From: Varanus komodoensis
Taxonomy: Eukaryota; Chordata; Lepidosauria; Squamata; Varanidae
Assembly (NCBI RefSeq): GCF_004798865.1
Contig: NW_025335440.1
Location: 2,274,993 to 2,338,992, forward strand
Reading direction: 5' to 3'
Length of the DNA: 64,000 bases
Numbering within the stretch: the first letter of the stretch is position 1; every line of letters starts with the position of its first letter. The position numbers and the translations under genes are program-made. The notes under the pieces were generated by a model. That model was given only the letters and a program-made list of their open reading frames with translations, had not been told where the DNA came from and made no database searches. Shown one piece after another: positions 27,194-39,600 of the stretch.

Positions 27194-27462
27194 AGGAAAT
27201 AACATATCACTCAATCATATACTTTGGCCACCTAATGAGAAGGAAGGACTCCCTGGAGAAGAGCCTAATGCTGGGAACAATAGATGGCAAAAGAAGAAGG
27301 GGACGGCAGAGGATGAGGTGGCTGGATGGAGTCACTGAGGCAGTTGGTGTGAGCTTAGGTGGACTCTGGGAGATGGTGGAGGACAGGAAGACCTGGAAGA
27401 GTGTTGTCCATGGGGTCATGATGGGTCAGACACGACTTCGCGACTAACAACAACAAAAATCA
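27194..27462 (+). mobile_element. BovB/RTE LINE 3' end
   Basis: Reads FGHLMRRKDSLEKSLMLG, then GKRRRGRQRMRWLDGVTEAV and a final GQTRLRD, followed by taacaacaacaaaaa. This is the C-terminal tail of the RTE-clade BovB ORF2 (familiar as RRKDSLEKSLMLGKI...TRLSD) and its short 3' repeat. The frame is open for about 85 codons, so the copy is not very old. BovB is known for horizontal transfer and is common in squamates, which supports the host assignment. Confidence 0.8.
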
Positions 27463-27469
27463 TATCAAT

Positions 27470-27735
27470 GTAAGAAACATTTGCTCAGACAAAAAGTCCC
27501 ACTACTGTCATGTATGCATTTATCTGAACAAGTTCAAGGAGGATAAACCTACTGTGAGCTCTTAGACCAGAGGGCTGTATGCCGTATGATTATCATTTGG
27601 GGAACTTGAGTGTTAGGCACTTGCGCATCCACGTCCTGCTTGTGGGATCCACTGGCAGATGCTGTGTGAAGAGAAGGTTGGACTAGATACACCCTGTTCT
27701 GATCTGGCTTGCTTTTCCTTGTGTTCGTGATTATT
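27470..27735 (+). mobile_element. L3/CR1-like LINE 3' end, second copy
   Basis: gttcaaggaggataaaccta, cgtcctgcttgtgggatcca and ggttggactagatacaccc, then ctgatctggcttgcttttcc follow the same 3' end as at 26900, less well kept. The BovB end sits between the two copies. Confidence 0.55.
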
Positions 27736-28585
27736 CTTCCCTTTCCTCCTAGCCTGGGTATTGGTGTTCTCCTTCTTCATCTTATTATCAGGAGTAAGAC
27801 TAGCTATTTTGTTTTAGTAGCCCAGCTCTCTACTGCACTCGAGCTTGGAGAGCACCTCAGGATGGATAGCTATTTAAATGTACTATACAAGCCAATTCCA
27901 CCTGCCTTTTCTCCTAGGGAATGTTGGTGCATTTCCCCCTCTTCACCTTAACTTTACAGGGTTCCATTATCTGTGATTTCTTTCAAACAAGCTGGCCATA
28001 AAACTGCATCCAATACTTGTGAATATATTGCACATAATTCCATCGCATAACTGCCCACCCCCTGATTTCTGCCTTCTCTTAAAACATCCTCACTTTGTGC
28101 TCTAATTCAAAGAGCTTTCAAGGCAGAATAGATCAGGTTCCATTAGGAAAAAGCAACCTTCAAAGAAAAGCTCTCAGCCTCCTGGTTGTGACGCTTGCAG
28201 TATTTTACTGTACACATTAAAGCCAAAGGGGGGAGCATTTTCATGAGCATGATGCCCCCTGATGAATGTTGTGTAGAAGAATACAAAACCGTTGGCAGCT
28301 ACAAGATGTCCCGGTTGCTAACACCTCCTTTGCCCCAACCCATTATGAACTCCGGTTCTGCCCCCCAGTATGAGTGGGCATCTCAAAGATGGCATTCACA
28401 AGCGACTATCACTCTCCAGCCACCTTCTACAAAGTGAAAGACCTGCAGCAGACATTTGGCAAGGCAGAAAGCCTTAGTCCCCCTGCCTGAGCAGCAAGAA
28501 GTCATTATTCTCCCCACCACCACCCCATGTGAAGTGAGGGCAGTGGGAGAGCTTCCGGAATAATCCCATTGACTACTTTGCATTA

Positions 28586-28700
28586 GTGGTACTGGGGGAC
28601 ACAGTCCAGTGCGGTGTTCCATTCTGGGCACCATGTTTTAAGGAGAATGCAGACAACCGTCTGATAGGAGCACAGCAAGGATATCCTATTTCTGTCCCAC
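28586..28700 (+). mobile_element. CR1 LINE relic, short
   Basis: One frame reads VQCGVPFWAPCFKENADN and then GAQQG, matching the CR1 segment usually reading YCVQFWAPHFKKDADKLERVQ. No more of the element can be followed on either side. Confidence 0.6.
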
Positions 28701-29189
28701 ACAGAGCAGCATTGCCTAAGTCTACGGAAGTAATTGCCCCACATTTATTTAAAGTTAGTTTTTTCTTTTTACATGGATTTAATTGAGTCATTTGTATTAT
28801 TCACTGACAGTGGAAAAGTTGGCAGAGTCTGATTTATCAAAAGATCCATTTACTGGCCACCTGGAGGGGTTTCTTAGTCATCATAGATGACCAGCTGAAA
28901 GGCAGCTTGCAAGTCCACATGCTTGTTCCCATGATCATGTCCACCTTTTGGGTATGTTGAAAGACAAAACAGACATGTGGCCACATCGATAGCCATGGAG
29001 GGGAGGGGGAAGGGTGGACCCTTTCATCTTTAGCTTTTGTCTTTTAAGAAGTGGCTCATACAGGCATGTGGCATCTTTGCACTGCACTCCCCTTTGAACT
29101 AGGGGAGTTTGTGCATTTCCTAATGCACGTTTCTTTTCCCCCTTTTTGATCAGAGAGGCACATGACAAAAGTCAGAGAAACACAACATC

Positions 29190-30600
29190 TGAAGAATGAC
29201 AGGATTTGTAGGGTGGCATCAGTGGTCCCAATTTTCAAAAAGGGTAGTAGAAGAGACATGGGGAATTACAGACCGGTTAGCCTTACGTCCATTGTAGGAA
29301 AAACAATGGAAAGGCTCATAATAGAGAGAGATCTAGTGATGCTAGATAGGGAAGAAAGGCTGACAGCCACACAATACGGCTTCCGCAAAAACAGGTCCTG
29401 CCAGACAAACCTTGTGGAATTCTATGACAAGGTTTAGAGATGGCTAGATGGAGGGGATGCAGGGGATGTGGTATACCTGGATTTCAGCAAGGCCTTTGAC
29501 AAAGTGCCCCATGATATCCTGGTGGAGAAACTGAGGAGTTTTGGGATACACCAAAGCACTGTCCGGTGGATTAGGGCATGGTTGACTGACCGAAAGCAGA
29601 AGGGAACCATTAGTGGGGAATCATCGGGATGGCGGCCAGCAACAAGCGGGGTCCCTCAGGGCTCTGTCCTGGGGCCGATCCTGTTTAATCTTTTCATTAA
29701 CGACATGGAAGAAGGGGTGAACAGTCTGCTGATCAAATTCGCAGACAATACTAAAACTGGAGCAGTGGCCACAACTGAGGAGCAGGTACTCCAGATCCAA
29801 AAGGGTCTGGACAGACTATGGAAGTGGGCAGGAGACAACAGGATGGCGTTCAATGTGGATAATTGCAAGGTCTTGCACTTGGGGCATAGGAATAGCTGTC
29901 ATAAGTACAGGATCGGGGACAAGTGGCTGGAGAGCAGCACTTGTGAAAGGGACCTTGGGGTACTGGTTGACTGCAGGCTAAACTTGAGTCAGCAGGGTGA
30001 TGCAGTGGTGAAGAGGGCAAACGCCACCCTTGGTTGCATAGCCAGAAGTGTGGCTTCTAGATTGAGAGAGGTATTACTACCACTCTATATGACTCTGGTG
30101 CACCCGCAACTGGAGTATTGTGTTCAGTTTTGGGCCCCTCATTACAGAAAGTATATAGCCAGGTTGGAGTCAGTGCAGTGTAGGGCCACAAGGTTGGTGG
30201 CCGGTTTGCAGGGGATGGGGTATGAGGTGAGACTGAGAAGAGGAGACTCAGAGGGGATCTGTTGGCGACATACAGGTATGTGAGGGGGTGTCACGTGGAG
30301 GTGGGTAGAGACCTGTTCTCCCCTGCAGAGGAAGGCAGGATGCGCTCCAACGGAGCAAAGCTCAGGGAGCCAAGGTTCCATTTGGATGCCAGGAAGCACT
30401 TCCTGACAGTCAGGACCACGAGGGTGTGGAATGGGCTTCCCCGGGAGGTTGTTGAGGCCCCATCGGTGCGGGTGTTCAAGGATAAGCTGGACGTGCCCAT
30501 GGTGGGCATGTCGTGAGCCCAGCTGGCTGGTGCCGGAGGTCAGACTAGATGGCCCGGGAGATGCCTTCTGACTCGCTCTGTTTCTTTGATTCTATGTGTG
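29190..30600 (+). mobile_element. CR1 LINE, 5'-truncated, best preserved LINE in the window
   Basis: ORF2 reverse transcriptase in two long open stretches: SVVPIFKKGSRRDMGNYRPV and FRKNRSCQTNLVEFYDKV, a stop in ...KV*RWLDG, then VYLDFSKAFDKVPHDILVEK, TSGVPQGSVLGPILFNLFIN, LLIKFADNTKTGAV, NCKVLHLGHRN, TLVHPQLEYCVQFWAPHY and onward. The catalytic FADD motif reads FADN, which would inactivate it. The terminal domain shifts frame near 30270, then reads LDARKHFLTVRTTRVWNGLP. It ends with the CR1 3' region and gattctatg-type terminal repeat near 30595. The endonuclease and ORF1 are missing. Confidence 0.92.
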
Positions 30601-31149
30601 AAAATGGATGGAGAACAGCACTCTGGTTCTCATGCCTGGAAAGTGTGAATTAGGTTGGCTTACCAACGAGTGGCCCAAGCAGCCCCCTCCCACTCTGCTG
30701 CCCCTGCTCGGACAGCCAGCCTCTTGTTGCCCTGAGTTGCCACATCAGGACACCTCTCATTTTTCTGCCTCTGCTCCACAATGATGGGTGCTCCCTGTAG
30801 GGATGGGGATGGGGAGACAGCATGCCCTGCGTTCGGTGGAATTAGTTTGGCTCCAAACATTTACCAAGGGTAGAAAAGAAAGATTGTTGCTCAGCACCAA
30901 TTAAGGAAAGAAGCAGCTCCATGGCTGAACACTTCAGTCCCTGGCACCCCCGGTTTAGACGGATCTGGGGTGGCAAGGCTAGGAGATACTGCTCCGTGCT
31001 GAGGGCCTGGAGAACTGCTTCCAGCCAGCAGATACAAGGTGCACCACTGCGCAGGTGTTGTGGGGCTTGTTCCCCAGAACCCCCACATCACGAACTACCA
31101 CAAATAATGGAAGCTGCAGTTTAAAGTATCTATAGGATTCTGCAGTAGG

Positions 31150-31500
31150 CAGCAGCTGGGTCCACACAGCACAATAAGCCACGGTGACTTCTAAGCCAGC
31201 TGTAGCTTGCCATTTCACCTGAGTCCAGCAGTGTGGCTTGACAACCACTCATAAGCCACGCTGGCACAAGCCACCCCATCAACGATCAGACTCCACAGGC
31301 ATGACACCCCACAGTCAAGGCAGGAGTTTGGGCAGAGCGCAGGCTGCTGTTGCACTGTGGGCTGCTGTTAAACTGCCCTGCGTTGCCTGATCCCAGCCAA
31401 GTGAACAAACCATGGTGGACAACCACAGATCACAGTGCAGCAACAAGCCATGGGCCGTCTTCGTGCACCGCTCACGTTAGCAAGCCATGGCTTGCTGGTG
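31150..31500. repeat. Possible palindrome-rich DNA element
   Basis: Repeated motifs in both orientations: aataagccacggtgac, ataagccacgctggc, caagccatgggcc and aagccatggcttgctgg. It resembles, loosely, the inverted-repeat MITE at 57824. Borders and duplication not found. Confidence 0.35.
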
Positions 31501-31639
31501 CAGCTGGATTCAGGTTACTTGATACCTCACATTGCAACCATAACCAATCCTCAACACTTCAGAGCTGGCTATCCCGTTGCACAAACCCACTTGGTCTGGC
31601 TCAGAGTAAGGCAGTTTTATAAGTCCGGGAAATCTCGGA

Positions 31640-31790
31640 GTGCAGAAGTAGGGCGCATGCTGGATACACAGTGGGTTCCAGGCTCAGATCCTGGCACGGA
31701 CAGCTAAAGGGACTTAAGTGGCCCGGCTGGGAAGATTCCTTACCAAGAGCTTGCAGAGCTCCCGACAGTCAGAAGAGGCACCTCAGGAGA
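31640..31790 (+). repeat. tRNA-derived SINE, diverged
   Basis: Head gggcgcatgctggatacaca and B-box-like ggttccaggctcagatcctg, then ggcacggacagctaaaggga and ttccttaccaagagcttgca. This follows a reptile SINE that reads 'gcatgcagaaggtcccaggttcaatccctggcatctccagttaaagggac'. The A box is poorly kept. An old copy. Confidence 0.5.
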
Positions 31791-32524
31791 TCAGTGTCAG
31801 CAGGACCAAAGAAATTGAACAGGAATGGTTTTGTCTTTCGCAGTCACAAAATTGTAAGACGCGTTCTCTACGAAAGGTTGAATTGTTCAGCGTAGCTGTC
31901 AGCAGGAGAGGAACCCTGACATGTTCCCTCACGATAGTTAATTACTCCACTCTACACTCCCATTTGTCTTGCCTCGGTCCTCATTGTGCAAAGGAACACA
32001 TTAGCATAATCCAGCACAAAGCTTTTCACCCTCTCTCTGTTTTTAAATGTACAGTCACGCAACATCGAAGTGTCACCCTCTGGGCTCCTTCCTATAAGCA
32101 CCTCACATGCATTTATCCGAACTAGAATCCTCACTATTGTCTGACCTGGTTTGCATGTAATGAGCAGCTACCTCTGCGAGTTTCTCTGCAGGGCTTTTGA
32201 TGCCTGGGGCAGCAGCCACCCGTTTGCACATTCAAGGCATGACAAGAACTTCTCCTGATGTGCGAATTCGGGAATGCGGCAAGGGTGGCTTGTCAACTGC
32301 CCCAGCAACCTGCCTCGCCTCGGTGGAGAAGCTGTCGAAGCAAGGCTTGAATTAGCAATCTTTTTTCACAGATGAATAAGTCATGGTGAGCGGTTGGGTT
32401 CATGGAAACCAGTCTTTGTCTCCTTACCACCCCCAACCAAGGAATTCCTTGGCAGGTCACCAGTTCCTCACTGAAAAGACCAGTAAGGGGACTAAATTTC
32501 CTTGAACCAGTATTATCATTATCA

Positions 32525-33040
32525 TTAAAATGTATAAACCTTACCTATAGACCTACTTGGGCTCTCTGGGTCATGTACAGTTCCATTATAATACCAGCAA
32601 TAAGCTACATATAATCCATAATACAGCACAATATAAACAGGGTAAAGTAGAATAAGTACATCAGTTAGAATTCTCTCTCTCTCTATGTGTGTGTGTGTGT
32701 GTTTTGAATTAGAAAGATAGACAGACAGACAGACAGATAGTTAGATAGATAGACAGATAGCAATAAAAGTCAATTATTAAAATATCTGGAAAATTGAACA
32801 GTCTTTGCCTGGTGCCAAAATGCTAGTAAGGAAGATGCCAGGAGAACATCTTTGGGGAGCCTATTCCAGAGGCAGGGTGCAGCCACCGAAAAGGCCCTCT
32901 TTCTATTTGCCACTCCTCTCACCTCCTTGGGAGATGGTTCTTTAAGGATGAACTCTGAGCCAGATCTTAGTGGATGGGTTGGTACATAAGGGAGTAGGAA
33001 AATTGGTACAAAATGGGAGTAGTGGCATTGACTCACAACA
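32525..33040 (-). mobile_element. L2 LINE 3' end
   Basis: Minus strand reads GSEFILKEPSPKEVRGVANR, KRAFSVAAPCLWNRLPKDVL and AFWHQAKTVQFSRYF, the final part of L2 ORF2, followed by a simple-repeat-rich tail with TC/GT and GATA/GACA units. It lies about 240 bp beyond the donor of the CUB exon at 33282. Compared with the copy at 20856 it is more diverged. Confidence 0.8.
32671..32760. repeat. Compound (TC)n(GT)n(GACA/GATA)n microsatellite
   Basis: ttctctctctctct, then gtgtgtgtgtgtg, then gacagacagacagacagatag. It probably grew in the tail of the L2 fragment that surrounds it. Confidence 0.9.
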
Positions 33041-33255
33041 TCTGTCTCTTCCTGGACAGCTGGGAAAGAACTAGTATCTTCACTATATTCACATCTTCAG
33101 TCACACAGGGCCATCTTGCTTCCTTCAAAGGTGAGTCCACGTGGAAAAGATTATCTGAATCTTTTCTACCATGGCCACCGATCTACATTTTCCTTTGTTT
33201 CACTCAGAAACCTTGGTTATCCCTTGGCAAGAAGCCTCCAGGGAAGGACTACTTA

Positions 33256-33477
<222 letters not shown>

Positions 33478-34089
33478 TCAACAGAATTTAAGTAAGGCAG
33501 CTGCTTTCACAGAAGGTGGGGAAGAGCTGGCTGGAACTGGGCAAAATGGGGAAAAGAGACCCTGTTGCCAAACCGCTTCGGTGACCACATTGTTGCTGGA
33601 AGTGCAGGCTTGAACTGTGTGGCCCCCACCTGTGCACTGGTCCACACTGGCCCCACTGGCCACACACGAGTACCAGAATGGTCAGGATCCAGTGCTGGCG
33701 ACCCTGGAAAGTTCACTCTCCTAAAACAGGACAGGGAGAACAGCACACCTTACCTTCCAAGCACGAACCACACCCACCCGTTTGAAGGTGCTGAGGAAAA
33801 GCAAACCAGTCTCTTGAGTGAGATCAGAGCCACACTTATGGGGCCTGTTATCACCAAGAACTATGCTCAAATTGCTGGATGGAATAAGCCAAGGGCTTTG
33901 GCTGTTGGGAAATATAGAATGTGATTGAAAAAACAAAAACAAAATAGAAAGGGATGTCTAGAGTTCAGGCATACCATTGGCTCCTTTGCCCCTCACCTCT
34001 GTGTGGCTTGTCCTGTGCCCTGAGCACCTATATTTTGTACCTTCGACCTCCCTGGCCAAGGTGACCAAAGAAAACTGTTTGCCATTCCT

Positions 34090-36337
34090 TTTCATTTCTA
34101 TACCACCCAGTAGCTGACACTCCCTGGGCCGTTCACAGCAATTCACAAAATACAAACACAGAGACCATAAAAATAATCTAGCATAAAATACAGATGCAGA
34201 AAAAAACACAGCAAAGCAAACAAGCCAGCAGAACACAAGTAGAGTAAAATGCAGCCTAAAACTTCCAATATACAAAGTTTAAAACAGTTCAAACAGCTAA
34301 AACAACTTATGAAAAGGAACAGAAGTGTTTGGGGTGGGGACTAGACCTGTGAAAGCAGCTGGCATGCTCCTACCTGTAGCATTAGATGCCTGGAAGCAGA
34401 GGACAGTCTTTACCTGTCACTGAAAAGGTGACCATGTGAGCACCAGATGGGATCCAGTGGGGAGATGATTCTATAATCAGGGGGCTACCACTGAGAAGAT
34501 CTTCTCCTTTGTTGTCACACTTAGATGTCTCCCTTAGAAGAGAATCTCAGAGGAAGGCCCCAGATGTACATTATAATGTTCAGGTAGGTTCAGGCCAGGA
34601 GAAGCATTCTAGCAGGTCTTGAAGTCCCAAGTCAAGCAGGTTGAAACTAGCACATTAAATTGTAATCTAATTTGAGATGGCCATTCCATCAGGATTATTC
34701 TGCTGGGCCACCAGCAGAAGCTGATAGAAGATATTCCATATCACTGAGGCCACCTGTGCCTCAAGTGATGAAGATGACTCAAGGATGGCCCCCAGGCTAT
34801 GTATGGGGTAGAGATCTGCATCCAGAATAAGCTGATCAGCCTCCATTTGGTAGGAGAACCAGTCACTGACAGCATCACTGTCTTTTCTGAATCGGGCTTT
34901 ATTAGCTCTCATCTGGTCCACTGTCACAGTATCGCCCATATACTGTACAATTTACCCAACCCATAGGCTCACCCGATAAAGATGAAAAGGAGAAATGGCC
35001 CTGCATGTCAACAGCATACTGATGGAAGTGCAGCCCAAACTCCACATGATCCCACTCAGCAGTTTCACACAGATGTTAAATGACATGGGGGTAAGAGCAG
35101 CTCCTGAGGAACCCCCTGCTGTTGAATCTGGGAGGGCAAGCAACATTCCTCAAACACCGTTCTCTGGATGCCTGGGGAAGAGAACCACTGCAATGCAGTA
35201 CCCATCTCTCCAACCCAGACAGTCATCCCAGAAGGATACCATGGCTGATGGTACTGAAAACTGCAAGAGATCCAGGAGGATCCACACGCCCGTCTCTCCT
35301 GACACAGGTGCCCAAGATGTTTCCATGCCAAACCCCAGTCTGGGCCACCTCTGAAATGGATTTTGGTAATCCAAGAACACCTAAACTTAGTTAGCAACTA
35401 AGGCTCTTGCCCTGGAAAGGAACATTTTCCACCAGCCTAAAGTTGTTAAGCTCTTACAAGTTCTGAGAAGATTTCTACAGAAATAGACTCCCCATCACTT
35501 ATTTCACACCCGGGACACTCCCGCTAGCCAAGAGGGGTGATTCACCTGCCTGACCCAGTTGGCTGTTCCTTTGCGAAGCCAAGAAGGGCTAAGTCAAGAA
35601 CCACTCCAGTGCATGAGTGATTCCACGAGCCTGTCCCTGTGCCTTGTCAACATCCTCAAGCTGTACCAACTGAAGCTCGTCTAAGAAAGCTGGGCCAAGC
35701 TGTGCTCAGTGTGACTCACCAGAGTTGCCCTGGATTCCATGTCCTGGCAAAGGAATTTGTCCTGGAAGCACCTAGTGGATTTGTTACAGTGAGCCTCCGG
35801 CAATCTGCCGTGTCTTTAGGAACTGCCTGTAATAGGCCCTGGATGACCGTAAGAAGTTCCTTTAGCTAGTGCACAGAAGACTAAATTAAGGCATTGAGAT
35901 GCTGCTCCTCATTGCTCCACAGTATCTCCACTCAGAGGCACATACTAGGGTTCGAATGCATCCACCAAGAGTTCCTTTCCATCGTGCACTCAGACTGTCT
36001 CCTACACCGCTCCAGTATTCTCAGCTCCAGGATATAACATGGAGCTGTTCAAGCTCTGCTGCAGAGAAGATACTGCCCGAGTCATTTCTGTGTTGTAAAG
36101 ATCAGACAGGGCTTCTATCAGTCATATCAGCCAGGAACCCCCTAGAATCCTTTGGAATCCACCTGGATCCATTAGTCTCTGGGGGAAGACCCTCTCAATA
36201 GGACAAATAGCCTTGCAGAAAGGAAAAGCTGGTGTCTGTCCAAAGCTTGGCAGGCAGTGATCTGACTGTGAGAAAGGCAGCTGAAGCCACCCCACTTTCA
36301 GACCATCCTCCCATGCCTGGCGAAAAATGAATGAAGG
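34090..36337 (-). mobile_element. L2 LINE, long degenerate copy (ORF2 and 3' end)
   Basis: In minus sense, from high to low: a part matching the region before the reverse transcriptase (complement of gaatccacctggatccatta and gacc(c)tctcaatagg), then FGMETSWAPVSGE and ILLDLLQFSVPSAMV (from LDLSAAFDTIDHGIL), CCLPSQIQQQGVPQELLL, DTVTVDQMRANKARFRKD, and DADLYPIHSLGAILESSSSL with EAQVASV. The 3' part (complement of gattctataatcagggggct to gcaggttgaaac) and a tail near 34090 follow. Many stops and frame changes; an old copy. Together with the piece beyond the LTR it may span about 3 kb of L2. Confidence 0.75.
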
Positions 36338-36903
36338 TGTTGTGAATGATGGCTCACTAGGTAAACAACCCACACGTTCATGAGCGATAAAACTAGTCTT
36401 TTATTGCTACTTATCGACAAGATTTACAACACTACAGATAAGCTCTACTGTTAAGGTCTTTGCAAGGCAGATGCTAACTCCTTAGTGACGTCTCTCAGGG
36501 AGCCCACGTGGGACTAGCTATCCTGGTCCCACCTTTCCCCTCTGAGGCGGGACAAAGCTTCCTTTTGCTCCAATCTGCGCAGAGAATGCCTAAGGATCGC
36601 ACAGGAAAGGTCTGCTCTGCCTCCTGTGTCTCCTGTGTCGTGCTCAGGAGGTTCAGTGTCAGGAGGAAGGGGGCAGTCTGCTCAGGCCCTCTATGAGCAG
36701 AACTCATAGCGCCTTTTCCCTCAGAGCTCCCTTGGTCTGACGTGGGCTCGGCTGCTTGCTCAATGGGTAAAGGGTCAAGATGAGATATGACTATCTGTTC
36801 AGCCATTCCCAAGCTAGGTTGTGGGAGGGACATTTGGCTACAGGGTCACAAGCATAAATGCTCCTCATGAGGTGCTGCCTCTGCCGGGGCGTCAGGCATG
36901 ACA
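36338..36903 (-). mobile_element. Solo LTR of a retrovirus-like or LTR element
   Basis: A 566-bp stretch beginning tgttgtgaatg and ending gcatgaca, so TG...CA termini, flanked by perfect 5-bp direct repeats gaagg at 36333-36337 and 36904-36908. In minus orientation a polyadenylation signal (AATAAA, complement at 36400-36405) lies about 60 bases from the 3' end, as expected for R/U5. No internal region is present, so it is a solo LTR left by recombination. It sits inside the L2 copy and is therefore younger than it. Family (ERV or Gypsy-like) not determined. A fossil. Confidence 0.72.
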
Positions 36904-37189
36904 GAAGGAATGAATGTCTGGAGGGCCCTGCTCCATGTGTTGGGCCAATGACATACTGGGACAGTCTGTGATTGTTGGAGATCATGAAAGCCAGCCAGTC
37001 AAAGTGCCCTGGGCATAGAGGTTGACTTCCACCCAAACCAAGCACTGCATCCCAGGTCATCCCCATCAATCCAGGCAGGGATCCTGCAGAGTAGTGGGGC
37101 AGGCAGGACACCAGCAGACTCCGCAGCTGTCCCAGTGGCCCAGCACAAGGCAGTCTGCACACACATGTGTGCACACATGTGCGCGCGTG

Positions 37190-37226
<37 letters not shown>

Positions 37227-37700
37227 CTCAGGGCATCTCCTCCTTCCCTGGCCCTCAAGGCTGCCCTGATGCAGAACCAAGTGCTCCATTGGGCACAACT
37301 TCCTCTGCTTTTCCACAGACGTTATACATGCCAGATCAGCTGCCTCATTCACTCTGAGATCATGAAGAAGGGCGATGAGGCAACCACCAAACATGGCAGA
37401 GCTTTCCACTCACTGCCTGGACCATGTTCCCCTTAACAGGACAGCCCTTCCCCTAATGCCATACCCCCTGTGCCCATCATTACATGCAGCAGGTCTCCTC
37501 TATCATCTTCGTCCCAGGCATGTATTCAGGCTCTCAGAAAGAAGCCAGTCCTCCACCAATACTCCACTATTGAGTGGGGAAGCCACATCATGCCCACAGG
37601 GCAAGGACACTTTGGCTCTCACCCTTCAGCTCTCACCTCAGGCTCACACCTCCGGCAAGGTCACTCCCCAGCTATCCCCAGCAAGCTGGAGGCTTGATAT
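36904..37700 (-). mobile_element. L2 LINE 5' part, beyond the LTR insertion
   Basis: Wording such as gttgggccaatgacatactg, ggagatcatgaaagccagcc and, after the CA repeat, acatgccagatcagctgcct and catgaagaagggcgatgagg resembles the upstream half of reptile L2 elements in antisense ('acatgccaggtcggctgcctcatcc'). The right border is uncertain. An alternating CA/CG tract has grown inside it. Confidence 0.5.
37156..37224. repeat. 69-bp alternating purine-pyrimidine tract (CA/TG/CG)
   Basis: Strict purine-pyrimidine alternation throughout: ca/tg units, a gcgcgcgtgcgcgcgc core and a final (ca) run of about 14 units. Such tracts favour Z-DNA under negative supercoiling. Confidence 0.95.
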
Positions 37701-39489
37701 TCCTACAGGAAGTGGGGCAAAAAGCATACTCCACAATGGCCCCCAGTTGATTCCACTTGAGGTCCAAGGCAAACACACCTTGTGGTTTACCTCTAAGAAA
37801 CCAAACCTTCAGGGAACCCAGATTCTGTGCGGTGAGTTGGCATTGTCATAAGAAGCAACTCCCTGACCTTTAAAGCTTTCCCCAGCTTGGGAATGAGCAT
37901 CATAGGACAGATGTCTTTCCTAGCTCCCTCAAGGGCAAAATCTCTCAAGGGAAAGTGCTATGCTACTTTATTCTACATTACTGGATTCATGTTCTACCAA
38001 GGAACAACAATCAATACCTAAAGATAATCCACTGGGATCTGAATCAAAGGATCATTAGGCACCCTCTTGCTGCATGGCTAGATCTGCTATGGACTGACCC
38101 ACTTCGAAATAGCCAGCTCAGTAAGAAAAATGCTGGGATGGAGAGATTTCAGGCTTGTGTGATCTTCAGTTCTGACTGTGACTGTGAAGTCTACCAACTG
38201 CCCCGAGTGCCCTACAAGGAGCAGCAAAGAATGCTCTTGAAGCAAAAGAAGAAGTTCATGACTTTACAACAGCACAGAATCCATTCCCCAAGGAAGCTCA
38301 TCTTTACTACACACTTTAGAAGGTTAACCAAAGCCTCTGCCTCCCATCAGATTTATGGAGAAACAGATTAGAAATGACTGCATTGCTGCTATCTTGATTG
38401 ATTTTGGGTTGTCCCCCCACCTCTCCAGTGAATTTAATATATTATTTTGATGCTGTTTCATGATGACTTTATGTTTGCTTGATGGTTCCTTTATTGATTT
38501 TAATGCTATTATATCTGTAGGGTTGGTGTTTTTGCTTCATTTAGTGGCCTGTGTCCACCAAATTGTGGAAAAGGAGCCCATAACATTTAGAAGGAAAATG
38601 AAAGGAAAAACAAAGCAAATAGCTCCACGCAATTCAAGGCAGATGCAAACATTACATGTGATTCACACGAGCCTTCAGATCCCCAGTATTTGGTGATCTG
38701 AGTCAGACACTGCTCAGCAATGATGGGCAAAACCTTCTAATCCTGATTTGCAGTGGCTGCCATTTTCATATGCATAGACCTCTTGGGGAATTTTGGAAAG
38801 GAGGATGGCAGTGGGCATTTCCTAAGAAATTTGAGTTTTTCTTAAGAGCTCCCTAATAGCGATACACAAATCAGAAACTACCTAAATTTCTCCAAATTTC
38901 ACATTGAAACAAATTGCAAGCTTTGCTTTCCTTCTTTGTGCAAAATGTGTATACTTGAGCTCCCTTCTTCAAATGTATCCTTTTTAATATCGAATTTTAT
39001 TATAGTATTTTATTAATTGGCTTTGAATATTTGTGCTTGAAGTGGTATGTTTGATTTGTAGGGAGTTGTTTGGTTTGGTCTTTAATGTGGGGTACACGAC
39101 CAAAGGCACCTGAGGGGTGATAGGATGGAGTAGTTCTGTCTGCAAGGATGGAGAAAGCGTGCCAACCTGGATGGGGGAGGCCCGACTGTGGATCCCCCTT
39201 GCAGTCTTGGTAGCCACTCCAAGAAGCTCCAGAAAGCCGTGCAGCAGCTCCCCCTCCTATGCTTGATGTGGAGGAAACAGGGGTGTTGGGGCAGACAAGG
39301 GGATGGGGAAAGGCCCTGCTCTGTCAGATGCAGCAGCATCTTGAGCCCCATTCTCAGCAGGAAGCAAGTGCACCGGGCTTAGCGGGTTGTCTATGGGGGG
39401 AAATGCTAAAATTGAGAGTAGGGCGGCAAGATGAGCCTCCAGCTCCTCCTGCCTAACAGCAAGTCCATCTCCTGGAGCATCAAGATTTG

Positions 39490-39600
39490 GTTTTCTTCTT
39501 ATTAAAAGGGGCTCTTAGAGTGTTGTACAGAGCTCAGAAAAACATAATTAAACATTAAAAAAATAAAAGTCACCCACATCAAAGCGATACCGAGATCAAG
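39490..39600 (-). repeat. Possible L2 3' tail
   Basis: gggctcttagagtgttgtac and agctcagaaaaacataatta resemble the antisense 3' non-coding end of L2 ('...gagctcagggcggcgtac'). Short and weak. Confidence 0.3.

Noticed and set aside
36791-37258. Minus-strand open frame with Val-Cys repeats
   Set aside because: Direct translation of the CA/TG repeat and LTR/L2 sequence.
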